Positions 41,025 through 49,811 of a DNA stretch of 64,000 nucleotides are shown piece after piece. Both the position numbers and the translations under genes were made by a program. This stretch comes from Massilia sp. Root418 (GTDB lineage Bacteria > Pseudomonadota > Gammaproteobacteria > Burkholderiales > Burkholderiaceae_D). The notes beneath the pieces are model-generated. The model was given only the letters and a program-made list of their open reading frames with translations. It was not told the DNA's origin and did not search any database. The DNA lies in the NCBI RefSeq assembly GCF_001425265.1, contig NZ_LMEC01000001.1, positions 330,036 through 394,035 on the forward strand, written 5' to 3'. Each line of letters begins with the position of its first letter. Position 1 is the stretch's first letter.

Positions 41025-42467
41025 TTACGCGGCGTTGTGGATGCGCGCGATAGCGGCAGCGACGCCTGCGCCGTAGGCAGGATCGCAGCGCGTGCAGTTT
41101 TCGATGTGGCGGTCGATCACCTGCTGCGAGGCGCCCAGGATGGCGCGCGCCGTGTTGTCGAACAGCAGTGCCTGCTTCTCGGGCGTCATCAGCTGGAACA
41201 GCAGGCGCGGCTGGCTGAAGTAGTCGTCGTCCGTGCGCTGGTTCCAATGGTCGGCCGCGCCATCAAGCGCCAGCGGCGGCTCGCGGAAGTCGGGCTGCTC
41301 CACCCATTCCTGGTAGCTGTTCGGCTCGTACGGCGTGGCGCCGCCCTTGTTGCCGTCCACCCGCATCTGGCCGTCGCGGTGGTAACTGTGGAACGGGCAC
41401 TTGGGCGCATTCACGGGGATGGACGCGTGGTTCACGCCCAGGCGGTAGCGCTGCGCGTCGCCGTAGGAGAACAAGCGGCCCTGCAGCATCTTGTCCGGCG
41501 AGAAGCTGATGCCAGGCACGATGTTGGCGGGATTGAAGGCCGCCTGTTCCACTTCCGCGAAATGGTTTTCCGGGTTGCGGTTCAGTTCCAGCACGCCCAC
41601 TTCGATCAGCGGGTAGTCCTTGTGCAGCCATACCTTGGTCAGGTCGAAGGGGTTGTACGGGCAAGTGGCCGCTTCCTTCTCAGGCATCACTTGTACGTAC
41701 AGCGTCCATTTCGGGAAGTCCTTGCCTTCGATGCTGTCGTACAGGTCGCGCAGATGGGTCTCGCGGTCGCCGCCGATGCGGGCGGTAGCTTCCTCGTCGC
41801 TGAAGTTCTCGATGCCCTGCTGGGTCTTGAGCGTGAACTTCACCCAGTGGCGCTCGTTCTGCGCGTTGATGAAGCTGAAGGTGTGGCTGCCGAAGCCGTG
41901 CATGTGGCGATAGCTGCGCGGAATGCCGCGGTCGCTCATCACCACCGTCACCTGGTGCAGCGCTTCCGGCAGCAGGGTCCAGAAGTCCCAGTTGCTGTTG
42001 GCGCTGCGCAGGCCGCTGCGCGGGTCGCGCTTGATGGCGTGGTTCAGGTCGGGAAACTTGAGCGGGTCGCGCAGGAAGAACACCGGCGTGTTGTTGCCCA
42101 CCAGGTCCCAGTTGCCTTGCTCGGTGTAGAACTTGATGGCAAAGCCGCGGATGTCGCGCTCGGCGTCCGCCGCGCCGCGTTCGCCGGCCACCGTGGAGAA
42201 GCGCACGAACAGCTCGGTCTGCTTGCCGATTTGCGAGAACAGCGATGCCTTGGTGTATTGGGTAATGTCGTGCGTCACCGTGAAGGTGCCGTAGGCACCC
42301 GCGCCCTTGGCGTGCATGCGGCGCTCGGGGATCACTTCACGGTCGAAGTGGGCCAGCTTTTCCAGGAACCACACATCCTGCAGCAGGGCAGGGCCGCGCG
42401 GGCCTGCGGTCTGGATATTCTGGTTGTCGGGGACGGGCGCACCGAAGGCGGTGGTCAGCTTGTTCAT
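41025..42467 (-). CDS. katA: monofunctional haem catalase (small-subunit clade)
   Basis: 480 residues. Disproportionates hydrogen peroxide. Catalytic His52 is in [15 protein letters not shown], the distal Asn lies in [15 protein letters not shown] and the proximal haem-ligand Tyr in [17 protein letters not shown]. The length fits small-subunit catalases, with no C-terminal flavodoxin-like domain. It has no signal peptide. It starts 9 bp after the LuxR-type regulator stop, with AGGA upstream, so the two form an operon and the regulator probably controls katA. The prkA-like fragment follows. Confidence 0.96.
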   Translation of the reverse strand: MNKLTTAFGAPVPDNQNIQTAGPRGPALLQDVWFLEKLAHFDREVIPERRMHAKGAGAYGTFTVTHDITQYTKASLFSQIGKQTELFVRFSTVAGERGAADAERDIRGFAIKFYTEQGNWDLVGNNTPVFFLRDPLKFPDLNHAIKRDPRSGLRSANSNWDFWTLLPEALHQVTVVMSDRGIPRSYRHMHGFGSHTFSFINAQNERHWVKFTLKTQQGIENFSDEEATARIGGDRETHLRDLYDSIEGKDFPKWTLYVQVMPEKEAATCPYNPFDLTKVWLHKDYPLIEVGVLELNRNPENHFAEVEQAAFNPANIVPGISFSPDKMLQGRLFSYGDAQRYRLGVNHASIPVNAPKCPFHSYHRDGQMRVDGNKGGATPYEPNSYQEWVEQPDFREPPLALDGAADHWNQRTDDDYFSQPRLLFQLMTPEKQALLFDNTARAILGASQQVIDRHIENCTRCDPAYGAGVAAAIARIHNAA

Positions 42468-42476
42468 GTAGAGTCC

Positions 42477-43154
42477 TTACTGTAGTGCTGCGTTGTGAAA
42501 ACCGTTGGTTTGCGGGCGGGGCATCAGCGTCTTGGGTACGCTGGCGCGCTGGCTCGGTCCGATCAGGCCGCGCTGCGTGGCCACCACCACGGCGTGGGTG
42601 CGCGCGGTAGCGTCCAGCTTACTCATCAGGCCCTTCACGTGCGTCTTGACCGTGCCCACGCCGATGCCCAGCTCGCGGGCAATGGACTTGTTGCAGCAGC
42701 CTTGCGCCAGTAGGCGCAGCACGTCGGTTTCCCGGCCGGTCAGCGATTCGCGGCTCAGGCTGTCCGCCACGCAGCGCGTTACCGACTCGCTCAGATAGCG
42801 CAGGCCCTGGCTGAGCAGGCGCGCCGCTTTCACCAGCTCGTCGGCGCTGCAGCCTTGCAGCAGGTAGCCGTGCACGCCGCTGTCCATGGCCATGCGCACT
42901 TCCCATTCCTTGTCGAACTGGGTCACGATCAGCACCCGCGGCGCGTGGCTGTAGCGGTCCTGCGGCATCTGGCGCGCGGCCGCAATGCCGCTCTGGTAAT
43001 CGGCCACGATCACCTGCGCCATGCTCAGCGCATGCGGACACAGGGCGTGGGTGGACACGGTGAAATCGGCATGCTCGCCGAGGATGGCGCGCAGTCCCGC
43101 CGTCATGACGGGGTCTTCATGCATGATGTGGAGGTTGACGGTGTTGAGCTGCAT
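42477..43154 (-). CDS. LuxR/NarL-family response regulator with degenerate receiver, co-transcribed with catalase
   Basis: 225 residues. The receiver-like domain (about 1-115) has Glu13/Asp14, Asp52 in VADYQSG and Thr78, but the conserved lysine is Gln100 (GYLLQGCSADEL), so phosphorylation switching may be altered. The GerE-type HTH (about 133-195) is intact: SLTGRETDVLRLLAQGCCNKSIARELGIGVGTVKTHVKGLMSKLDATARTHAVV. The RBS AGGAG precedes the ATG. It probably regulates its own operon including katA (inference from the 9-bp gap). No kinase gene is adjacent. Confidence 0.9.
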   Translation of the reverse strand: MQLNTVNLHIMHEDPVMTAGLRAILGEHADFTVSTHALCPHALSMAQVIVADYQSGIAAARQMPQDRYSHAPRVLIVTQFDKEWEVRMAMDSGVHGYLLQGCSADELVKAARLLSQGLRYLSESVTRCVADSLSRESLTGRETDVLRLLAQGCCNKSIARELGIGVGTVKTHVKGLMSKLDATARTHAVVVATQRGLIGPSQRASVPKTLMPRPQTNGFHNAALQ

Positions 43155-43244
43155 GGTGATCTCCTACGTACTGCAGCAGCGAACGCTGTTGCTTCTCATG
43201 CATTCATGATGGCTGGGCAAGGTAGGCAGATCAAGTTAAGAGAT

Positions 43245-43260
43245 GTTAATCGGGGTTAAC
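43245..43260. promoter_or_regulatory. small dyad upstream of the regulator-catalase operon
   Basis: GTTAATC and GGTTAAC face each other across GG, one mismatch in seven, about 90 bp before the regulator's ATG. It could be an operator or chance; the surroundings are AT-rich relative to the genes. Confidence 0.25.
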
Positions 43261-43285
43261 GCGGATTTTGCATGCGTTACCTGCT

Positions 43286-43975
43286 TCAAGCTGGCTGCGG
43301 GCGGGCCCCATGGATGAGCCAGGCCAGCAGCGCGATAGCGGGCAGCAAGCCGTAAAATCCGGCGAAAATGTATGCAAAAGCGCCTCCGATGGCGCCCACG
43401 CCGAAGGCCAGGATGGGCCACAGGAACTTCGCGCAGCGGCGGTGGATGGCGGCGTCGGCACCGCCGCGCGCGATGTCCACCAGATCGATCACGAGCTGCG
43501 TCACGTTGCCGGTCATTACGGTGGTGGGTGTGAGGCTGGACAGCAGCAGCTTGGCGGCCGCGTTCTGCACCCCCATGGCGGCAGCGCCCAGGGCGCCGGC
43601 CAGCAGCGCCAGCGGGGTATCCGACGAGGCCAGCGGCACGGCGGCCAGCCCGGCCAGCATGAAGCCTGTCAGCAGCAGCAATTGCAAGCCGAACACGGAG
43701 CGCAGCGGGGGCGCGCCGCGCCGCTCCAGCCACAGGATGTACAGACGGGTGAAGGCAATCGCGGCCACGAAGGCGCCGAAGGCCAGGAATTTGATCAGTA
43801 CGCTATTGCCGCTGGGCCGCGCCAGCTCGCTGCCGATCAGCACGAAGTTGCCGGTGACGTGGGCCGTGAACAGGCCGAACAGGGCGACAAAGCCCAGGGT
43901 GTCCACGTAACCGCCGATAAACCCCAGCACCGCCGCTTGCCGGGATGCCTGTACTTCGTTGTTGCCTTCAGCCAT
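43286..43975 (-). CDS. DUF1275 (YoaK) family membrane protein
   Basis: 229 residues from ATG 43975 (MAEGNNEVQ) with GGAGAGAA upstream; an earlier in-frame start is rejected. About six transmembrane segments. Family motifs are LGFIGGYVDTLGFVALFGLFTAHVTGNFVLIG at residues 15-46 and AAAMGVQNAAAKLLLSSLTPTTVMTGNVTQLVIDL near 135. The function of the family is unknown. It sits between the catalase operon and the LysR gene, all on the minus strand, with no close coupling. Confidence 0.9.
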   Translation of the reverse strand: MAEGNNEVQASRQAAVLGFIGGYVDTLGFVALFGLFTAHVTGNFVLIGSELARPSGNSVLIKFLAFGAFVAAIAFTRLYILWLERRGAPPLRSVFGLQLLLLTGFMLAGLAAVPLASSDTPLALLAGALGAAAMGVQNAAAKLLLSSLTPTTVMTGNVTQLVIDLVDIARGGADAAIHRRCAKFLWPILAFGVGAIGGAFAYIFAGFYGLLPAIALLAWLIHGARPQPA

Positions 43976-44045
43976 GAATTCTCTCCATTGTGTCAATGGA
44001 GGCACTGTAACGCAGCGCGCGCCCGGGCGCGCTCTCCCATTTGCC

Positions 44046-44963
44046 CTATGCGGTGGCGTCGGCGCGGTCCCAGGGCGGCGTGTCCTTGAACTGCTCGACC
44101 AGGAAATCGATCATCACGCGCACCTTGGCGCTCAGGTGGCGGCGGCTGGGATAGACGGCCTGGATGTCGATGTCTGGCATGCGGTAGTCCGGCAGCACCT
44201 GCACCAGGCGTCCCGCCCGCAGGTCTGCGCCAATCAGGAAGGTGGGCTGCCAGATCAGGCCCTGGCCGCCCAGCGCCACGGCGCGCGCGGTATCGCCGTT
44301 ATTGGTGCGCATCATGAAGGGAATCTTGACAGTGTGCAGCTTGCCCTCGGCATCCAGCAGCTGCCACTCGTCGCTGGCGGCATAGCTGTAGCCGATGCAG
44401 CTGTGCTTGAGCAGGTCGGCCGGGACAGCCGGCGCGCCGTGTTTGGCCAGGTAAGCGGGGGCGGCGCACAGCACGTTCACCGAGCTGGCCAGCTTGCGCG
44501 CCACGTGCGAGGCCGAGCCGGAACGCGAGATGCGGATCGCCATGTCGTAGCCTTCCTCGACGATGTCCACCACCCGGTCGATCAGCGCCACCTCCAGCTG
44601 CACCTCCGGATAGCGTTCCATGAAGCGCGGCCACAGCGGCGCCAGGTGCAGCACGCCGAAACTGAGCGGCGCGTTGATGCGCAGCAGGCCGCGTGGCTGC
44701 ATGGTGGCGGACGACACGATGGCTTCGGCCTCGGCCACTTCGTCAAGTATGGATTTGGCGCGCTCGAACAGGGCTTCGCCGCTGGAGGTGAGCGACATGC
44801 GGCGCGAGCTGCGGTTCAGCAGGCGTGTGTGCAGGTGTGCTTCGAGGTCGCTGATGTAGCGGGTAACGTTGGCGGGGGAGGTGTCCAGGGCTTCGGCAGC
44901 GCGGGCAAAGCCTTCCTTGCGGACGACTTCGACGAACACTTCCAGCGCACGCAGCCTATCCAT
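44046..44963 (-). CDS. LysR-family transcriptional regulator
   Basis: 305 residues. The N-terminal winged HTH (about 1-60) reads MDRLRALEVFVEVVRKEGFARAAEALDTSPANVTRYISDLEAHLHTRLLNRSSRRMSLT; the rest is the periplasmic-binding-like effector domain (LRINAPLSFGVLHLAPLWPRFMERYPEVQLEVALIDRVVDIVEEGYDMAIRI). This is the CrgA/DsdC-like clade common in Betaproteobacteria. The closest candidate target is the DUF1275 gene 70 bp downstream, but LysR targets are normally divergent, so the target is unknown. The small repeat-protein gene lies 15 bp upstream. Confidence 0.93.
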   Translation of the reverse strand: MDRLRALEVFVEVVRKEGFARAAEALDTSPANVTRYISDLEAHLHTRLLNRSSRRMSLTSSGEALFERAKSILDEVAEAEAIVSSATMQPRGLLRINAPLSFGVLHLAPLWPRFMERYPEVQLEVALIDRVVDIVEEGYDMAIRISRSGSASHVARKLASSVNVLCAAPAYLAKHGAPAVPADLLKHSCIGYSYAASDEWQLLDAEGKLHTVKIPFMMRTNNGDTARAVALGGQGLIWQPTFLIGADLRAGRLVQVLPDYRMPDIDIQAVYPSRRHLSAKVRVMIDFLVEQFKDTPPWDRADATA

Positions 44964-44978
44964 CGGCCGGGGCGCCGC

Positions 44979-45386
44979 TTAGTAGCGGTTCCAGGTATTG
45001 GCGGCAGTGCGGGTGGCGGCCGCTTCCTTGATGTTGCTCAGCTCGGCGTTGCGCGCCTCGCGTTCCATTTCAGATAATTGAATGGCGGCTTGGGCGTCGC
45101 CTGCGCGGGCAGCGTCTTCAAACAGTTTGATGGCTTCGTCGCGGCGGTTGCTGTCGGCCTGGTACTGGCGGGCCAGTTCGCGGCGCGCTACAGCAGAACC
45201 TTGCTCGGCCCACTCGCGCAGTCGCCGCTCTGCAGCAAAATTGTTGCCTTTATTCATTTGCAAGGCCGTCGCTTCGATAACCGGTGCGGGCGGGACCATA
45301 TCGTCCTTTGCCTGTACGCCGATCAGTACGCCAACGGAAACCAGTACCGTTGCTACCAAAACGCCGGATTTGTTGAATAATTCCAT
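44979..45386 (-). CDS. small exported or membrane-anchored protein with Sel1/TPR-like repeat
   Basis: 135 residues that I do not recognise as a named family. An N-terminal hydrophobic stretch (KSGVLVATVLVSVGVLIGVQA, about residues 6-26) could be a signal anchor or signal peptide. Then a helical region contains a Sel1-like unit: AAERRLREWAEQGSAVARRELARQYQADSNRRDEAIKLFEDAARAGDAQAAIQLSEME. The tail is Ala/Thr-rich and ends NTWNRY. A candidate promoter lies about 50 bp upstream. It may share an mRNA with the LysR gene (15-bp gap). Confidence 0.7.
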   Translation of the reverse strand: MELFNKSGVLVATVLVSVGVLIGVQAKDDMVPPAPVIEATALQMNKGNNFAAERRLREWAEQGSAVARRELARQYQADSNRRDEAIKLFEDAARAGDAQAAIQLSEMEREARNAELSNIKEAAATRTAANTWNRY

Positions 45387-45435
45387 CTTTCAGTTTGCCC
45401 CTATGCAAGTCGCGTTTCGGACGACGTGGATGCGG

Positions 45436-45465
45436 ATGATACCACTTCTTTCCAAAATACAACAA
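45436..45465 (-). promoter_or_regulatory. candidate sigma-70-type promoter for the Sel1-like gene
   Basis: On the minus strand TTGTTG (45465-45460) and TATCAT (45441-45436) are 18 bp apart and lie 50 bp before the start codon. Moderate consensus match only. Confidence 0.35.
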
Positions 45466-45731
45466 ATTTTTTATGCTTTTGCTATTTGGTGCAGTGCATT
45501 ACATCATGCACCCTTTGCACGCGGCTTGCAAAGCGAAGCGATATTAGCATGCTCATTTTGCGCAAAAAGCACACATTCCCACCAGACAGGGTAACAATTG
45601 TAACTACTTGTGAGATTCGTCAACGCACGGTAGGAATAGACCTACATCGTTAGCGATTTATGAACGAAATATACACCTTATGAATTGCCTCTTGGCACCC
45701 CAATAAGGTTGGTGCATGATTGCTGATGAGC

Positions 45732-45762
45732 TTGACCTTCCCATCATGGGAAGGAATACACT
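45732..45762 (+). promoter_or_regulatory. CueR/MerR-type copper-responsive promoter of copA
   Basis: -35 TTGACC (45732-45737) and -10 TACACT (45757-45762) are separated by 19 bp, the over-long spacer that MerR-family activators untwist. Overlapping the spacer is a perfect 19-bp dyad CCTTCCCATCATGGGAAGG (45736-45754), matching the CueR operator pattern ACCTTCC-n7-GGAAGG. The -10 is 37 bp before the copA start. Confidence 0.92.
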
Positions 45763-45799
45763 GCAGTCCTGATCAGCTAAAAGCACTGAGGACAGCGTC

Positions 45800-48055
45800 A
45801 TGACAAACACGGCGATAGCGGAAAACGACCCCGCACAGCAGGAATTCTCGCTCGATATCGAGGGCATGAGTTGCGCTTCCTGCGTGGGGCGGGTGGAGAA
45901 GGCTATTAAGAAAGTGGAGGGGGTGGGCAGCGTCAGCGTCAACCTGGCCACTGAGCGTGCCAGGGTGCTGGCCGGCCGCGGCGTGGACGTGCAGCAGCTG
46001 GTGCACGCGGTGGAGGCGGCCGGCTACCAGGCCAGGCCCGAGGCGGAGGAGGCCATTGACCTAGCGGCTGGCGCGCCAGCGGTCACGGACCCGTCCAGCG
46101 CCCCCGCGCCCCAGACGCGCAACGTGCACCAGCAGGGCGTGCGCGTCGGCCTCGCCGCGCTGCTCTCCATCCCCCTGGTAGTGCCCATGGTGGCCGAGCT
46201 GTTTGGCTGGCACTGGATGCTGCCCGGCTGGCTGCAGCTTGCCCTTGCCGCGCCGGTGCAATTCTGGCTGGGCGCGCGCTTCTACGTGGCGGGCTGGAAA
46301 GCGGCGCGCGCCGGCGCCGGCAATATGGACCTGCTGGTGGCCATCGGCACCAGCGCGGCCTTCGGCCTGAGCACCTACCAGCTGCTCGCGGCGCACGGCC
46401 CCATGCCGCACCTCTACTTCGAGGCCGCCTCGGTTGTCATCACCTTGGTATTGCTGGGCAAATGGCTCGAAGCGCGCGCCAAGCGCCAAACGGCGGACGC
46501 GATCCGCGCGCTCCAGGCCTTGCGGCCGGACGTGGCGCGCGTGCGGCGCGGCAGCCAGGACGTGGACGTGCGCCTGGCAGCCGTGCGGGTCGGCGACATC
46601 GTCGTGGTGCGGCCCGGCGAGCGCATTCCGGTCGACGGCATCGTCACCGAAGGCGCCAGCCACGTGAACGAATCCATGCTGACCGGCGAGAGCATGCCGG
46701 TGGCCAAGCACGCCGGCGCCAAGGTAACCGGCGGCGCCATCAACGCCGAGGGCCTGCTGCTGGTGCGCACCGGCGCGGTGGGCGCGGAGACCACGTTGGC
46801 GCGCATCATCCGGCTGGTGGAAAACGCGCAGGCCGAAAAGGCCCCGGTACAGCGCCTGGTGGACCAGGTGAGCGCCGTCTTCGTGCCGGTGGTGCTGGTG
46901 ATTGCGCTGCTCACGTTCGCCGGCTGGTGGCTGGCGGGCGCGGCGCCTGAAACGGCCATCATCAACGCGGTGGCGGTGCTGGTAATCGCCTGCCCCTGCG
47001 CGCTCGGCCTTGCCACACCGGCCGCCATCATGGCCGGCACCGGCGTCGGCGCGCGGCACGGCATCCTCATCAAGGACGCGGAGGCGCTGGAGCTTGCGCA
47101 CCGGGTCAGTACCGTGGTGTTCGACAAGACCGGCACGCTCACGGTGGGCAAGCCGGTGGTAACCGGGCTGGTTGCCGCAGACGGCAGCGATGAGGCGGGA
47201 TTGCTGGCCCTGGCCTCCTCGCTGCAGCATGGCAGCGAGCATCCGCTGGCCAGCGCGGTCCAGGCCCTGGCGCAGGAGCGCGGCGCGGCTGCTGCGCCGG
47301 CCAGCGGCCTGCAGGCCTTGCCGGGACGAGGCTTGTCCGGCAGCGTCGGCGGCAGGGCGCTGCTGCTCGGCAGCACGCGATTGATGCGCGAGTCCGGCGT
47401 GGACCTGGCGCCGCTGCAAGGACGGGCGGCGGCGCTGGAGGCGGCGGGCAACACGGTGTCCTGGGTCGCAGAGGGCGCGGCGGGCGGCGCGGGGCGCTTG
47501 CTCGGGCTGATTGCCTTCGGCGACCAGGTCAAGCCCGGCGCCCGCGCAGCGGTGGACAAGCTGCACGCGCTCGGCATCAAGACCGTGCTGCTAACGGGGG
47601 ACAACAAGGGCAGCGCGCAAGCCGTGGGCAGCGCACTCGGCATCCAGCATGTGATCGCCGAGGTGCTGCCCGAGGCCAAGGCCGAGGAAGTGAAGCGCCT
47701 GAAGACGGCTGGCGAAACCCTGGCCATGGTCGGGGACGGCATCAACGACGCGCCTGCGCTCACGGCGGCGGACGTCGGCATCGCCATGTCCACCGGCACC
47801 GACGTCGCCATGCACGCGGCCGGCATTACGCTGATGCGCGGCGAGCCGGCGCTGGTGGCGGACGCCATCGACATTTCGCGCCGCACTTATAACAAACTCC
47901 GCCAGAACCTGTTCTGGGCCTTCATTTACAACCTGGTGGGCATACCGCTGGCGGCGGCCGGGCTGCTCAATCCCGTGGTGGCGGGCGCCGCCATGGCGTT
48001 CAGCTCGGTCAGCGTGATCAGCAACGCGCTCCTGCTCAAGCGCTGGCGGCCTTAA
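45800..48055 (+). CDS. copA: copper-exporting P1B-type ATPase
   Basis: 751 residues. Pumps Cu(I) from the cytoplasm. One N-terminal heavy-metal domain with GMSCASC (Cys25, Cys28), eight predicted transmembrane segments, the actuator motif TGES, the membrane CPC at 398-400 ([12 protein letters not shown]), phosphorylation Asp442 in DKTGTLT, and the hinge [10 protein letters not shown] around Asp646. The CPC plus the C-terminal helices with N...Y and M..SS-type residues ([31 protein letters not shown]) indicate Cu+ specificity. The start lies just after the CueR-type promoter. It is monocistronic and convergent with the Anbu gene. Confidence 0.97.
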   Translation: MTNTAIAENDPAQQEFSLDIEGMSCASCVGRVEKAIKKVEGVGSVSVNLATERARVLAGRGVDVQQLVHAVEAAGYQARPEAEEAIDLAAGAPAVTDPSSAPAPQTRNVHQQGVRVGLAALLSIPLVVPMVAELFGWHWMLPGWLQLALAAPVQFWLGARFYVAGWKAARAGAGNMDLLVAIGTSAAFGLSTYQLLAAHGPMPHLYFEAASVVITLVLLGKWLEARAKRQTADAIRALQALRPDVARVRRGSQDVDVRLAAVRVGDIVVVRPGERIPVDGIVTEGASHVNESMLTGESMPVAKHAGAKVTGGAINAEGLLLVRTGAVGAETTLARIIRLVENAQAEKAPVQRLVDQVSAVFVPVVLVIALLTFAGWWLAGAAPETAIINAVAVLVIACPCALGLATPAAIMAGTGVGARHGILIKDAEALELAHRVSTVVFDKTGTLTVGKPVVTGLVAADGSDEAGLLALASSLQHGSEHPLASAVQALAQERGAAAAPASGLQALPGRGLSGSVGGRALLLGSTRLMRESGVDLAPLQGRAAALEAAGNTVSWVAEGAAGGAGRLLGLIAFGDQVKPGARAAVDKLHALGIKTVLLTGDNKGSAQAVGSALGIQHVIAEVLPEAKAEEVKRLKTAGETLAMVGDGINDAPALTAADVGIAMSTGTDVAMHAAGITLMRGEPALVADAIDISRRTYNKLRQNLFWAFIYNLVGIPLAAAGLLNPVVAGAAMAFSSVSVISNALLLKRWRP

Positions 48056-48060
48056 CCAGA

Positions 48061-48100
48061 CTGCTGTTTTCTGCTGTTCTCTGCTGTTTACTGCTGCTTG
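48061..48100. repeat. four tandem 10-bp repeats between copA and the Anbu gene
   Basis: Units CTGCTGTTTT, CTGCTGTTCT, CTGCTGTTTA and CTGCTGCTTG. The last unit and the end of the third encode the C-terminal residues and stop codon of the Anbu protein, so unit number could alter its C terminus by slippage. There is no stem-loop, so transcription termination between the convergent genes is not explained. Confidence 0.75.
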
Positions 48101-48936
48101 CTGCCAAACTGCTGCGCGAACGACTGCAGCGGGCCTGGCGGCTGCACGGCCGGGGCAACGTTGTCCGGCAGCGGCATGCGCACCGGTTTGCTCACCGCCA
48201 CCTCCGGCGCCGCGTCCCACACCGGCGCCGCGATGCCTTCGAAGATGGTCTTCAGCTGCTGGCCCCAGGTGGTGCGTATCATCTGGAAGTACTGGTTCTT
48301 CTCGTCGATGGTGGTGAAGCGCGTGACGGCCAGCGTGTTGTTCTCGTACACCAGCAAATCCAGCGGCAGGCCCACCGACACGTTCGAACGCAGCGTCGAA
48401 TCCATCGAGATCAGCGCGCATTTGGCGGCCTCGTCCAGCGCGGTGGCCGGCGTGACCACGCGGTCGATGATGGGCTTGCCGTACTTGGCCTCGCCGATCT
48501 GGAAATAGGTATTCTCGTTGTGCGACTCGATGAAATTGCCCGCCGAGTAGACCTGGAACAGGCGGCAGCGCTCGCCCTTGATCTGGCCGCCGAAAATCAG
48601 GCTGACGTTGAAATCAATGCCAAACTCGGCCAGCGACTTGGCATCGCGCTCGTGCACCAGGCGCACGACTTCGCCCACCAGGCGCGCCGCCTCGTACATA
48701 TTGGGCGCATTCCAGATCCCGAAGCCGGCCGCGCCAATGTGCTCGGACAGCAGCTGCCGCACCGACTGCGAAATCGACAGGTTCCCCGCCGTCATCAGCA
48801 CCATCATGCGCTCGCCGGGATTCTCGAACACGTTCAGCTTGCGCGCTGTGCTGACCTGATCCACACCCGCATTGGTGCGCGAGTCCGACAGAAATACCAG
48901 GCCCGCGTCCAGGCGCATCCCTACACAATAAGTCAT
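48088..48936 (-). CDS. anbu: Anbu-type proteasome-related peptidase
   Basis: 282 residues. Starts MTYCVGMRLDAGLVFLSDSRTNAGVDQVSTARKLNVFE: after Met removal Thr1, Asp17 and Lys32 fall where an N-terminal nucleophile hydrolase needs them. Anbu proteins assemble into open helical rings related to HslV and the 20S proteasome; no unfoldase partner or substrate is established. The C-terminal 40 residues are a Pro/Gln-rich tail ending in a tandem-repeat-encoded GSKQQ. It follows the transglutaminase, alpha-E and ATP-grasp genes, the conserved Anbu neighbourhood. The upstream gap of 62 bp is AT-rich and could carry its own promoter. Confidence 0.94.
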   Translation of the reverse strand: MTYCVGMRLDAGLVFLSDSRTNAGVDQVSTARKLNVFENPGERMMVLMTAGNLSISQSVRQLLSEHIGAAGFGIWNAPNMYEAARLVGEVVRLVHERDAKSLAEFGIDFNVSLIFGGQIKGERCRLFQVYSAGNFIESHNENTYFQIGEAKYGKPIIDRVVTPATALDEAAKCALISMDSTLRSNVSVGLPLDLLVYENNTLAVTRFTTIDEKNQYFQMIRTTWGQQLKTIFEGIAAPVWDAAPEVAVSKPVRMPLPDNVAPAVQPPGPLQSFAQQFGSKQQ

Positions 48937-48998
48937 TTGATAACAGTTTATTGGTTCAATGCATCAATTCTAACACCCCATACCGGCCCAGCCGGCCT

Positions 48999-49802
48999 TC
49001 ACTGGGGCACGATCTGGACGTGGACAGACATGGCTTCCTCGCCGCCGCCGCGCCGTACGCCGCGCACCGGGGCGGCGGCGGCGTAGTCGCGGCCGATGGC
49101 GAGGCGGCAGTAGGCGTCCGTCATCAGCCGCGCGTGGGTGACGTCGATGCTGACCCAGCCGCTGTAACCGCGGTCCTCCGCCCAGGCGTCTACCCAGGCG
49201 TGGCTGGCGGCGTGGCTGCTGCCGCCCGGGTCGATGTAGCCGGAAACGTAGCGCGCGGGGATGCCGTGCGCGTGGCAGCAGGCCAGGAAGATGTGGGCGT
49301 GGTCCTGGCACACGCCAATGCCCAGTTGCAGCGCGGCGCTGGCCGTGGTGGTCACTTCGGTCGCACCGCTTTGATACTTCACCGCACCAAAGATGTGCTC
49401 GGCCAGGCGCATCAGGTGCCGCGTCTGCGCCGTTCCGTCGGGCAGGCAGGCGGCGGCCAGCTCCAGGATGCCCGGCGTGGCCGCCGTCAGCCGGGTCGGC
49501 ACGGTGTAGATCAGCGGCGAGAGCGTGTCGCCATTGGCGATGCGGCCCTGGTCCGGCGTGGTAGTTTCCACCAGCCCGTTGGCCACGATGGAAAGCCCGG
49601 TGTGCGGGGCATTAATGGTGAGCATGTGCGACAGGTTGCCGTAGGCGTCCGTGTAGCCGTGGATCTGGCCTACTGTGCCCAGGTGCCAGTTCAGCACGTG
49701 CTGGTGCGCCTCGGCGCGCGGCGTCAGGTGCAGCTGCTGGATGGAATAGGCCTGCGGCGCGGTGTAGCTGTAGCTGGTTTCGTGACGGATCGATAGTTGC
49801 AC
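48999..49802 (-). CDS. transglutaminase-like cysteine peptidase of the Anbu locus
   Basis: 267 residues from GTG 49802 with AGGAGA upstream. The N-terminal beta-sandwich (MQLSIRHETSYSYTAPQAYSIQQLHLTPR) is followed by the papain-like core with Cys165 in GIGVCQDHAH, His201 in ASHAWVDAW and Asp220 in WVSIDVTH, a complete triad. It could form or cleave isopeptide bonds, or act as an amidase. The gene starts 9 bp after the alpha-E stop, in an operon with ATP-grasp and alpha-E upstream and Anbu downstream. No signal peptide, so cytoplasmic. Confidence 0.94.
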   Translation of the reverse strand: MQLSIRHETSYSYTAPQAYSIQQLHLTPRAEAHQHVLNWHLGTVGQIHGYTDAYGNLSHMLTINAPHTGLSIVANGLVETTTPDQGRIANGDTLSPLIYTVPTRLTAATPGILELAAACLPDGTAQTRHLMRLAEHIFGAVKYQSGATEVTTTASAALQLGIGVCQDHAHIFLACCHAHGIPARYVSGYIDPGGSSHAASHAWVDAWAEDRGYSGWVSIDVTHARLMTDAYCRLAIGRDYAAAAPVRGVRRGGGEEAMSVHVQIVPQ

Positions 49803-49811
49803 AGTATTCTC

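Larger units (their letters stand above)
45387..45799. other. AT-rich divergent intergenic region upstream of copA
   Basis: 413 bp holding the minus-strand promoter near 45436-45465, the copA promoter/operator near 45732-45762 and, between them, an AT-rich stretch without a convincing gene. A short dyad GGTGCA/TGCACC flanks about 45494-45518. No cueR-like gene is present here. Confidence 0.6.

Noticed and set aside
45426..45653. Small plus-strand reading frame upstream of copA
   Set aside because: AT-rich leader, no RBS, Cys-rich translation without a pattern, and it does not reach the copA promoter in a way that would suggest a leader peptide.
48061..48100. CRISPR-like array
   Set aside because: The 10-bp units are contiguous with no spacers; likewise the 12-bp repeats at 52288-52323.
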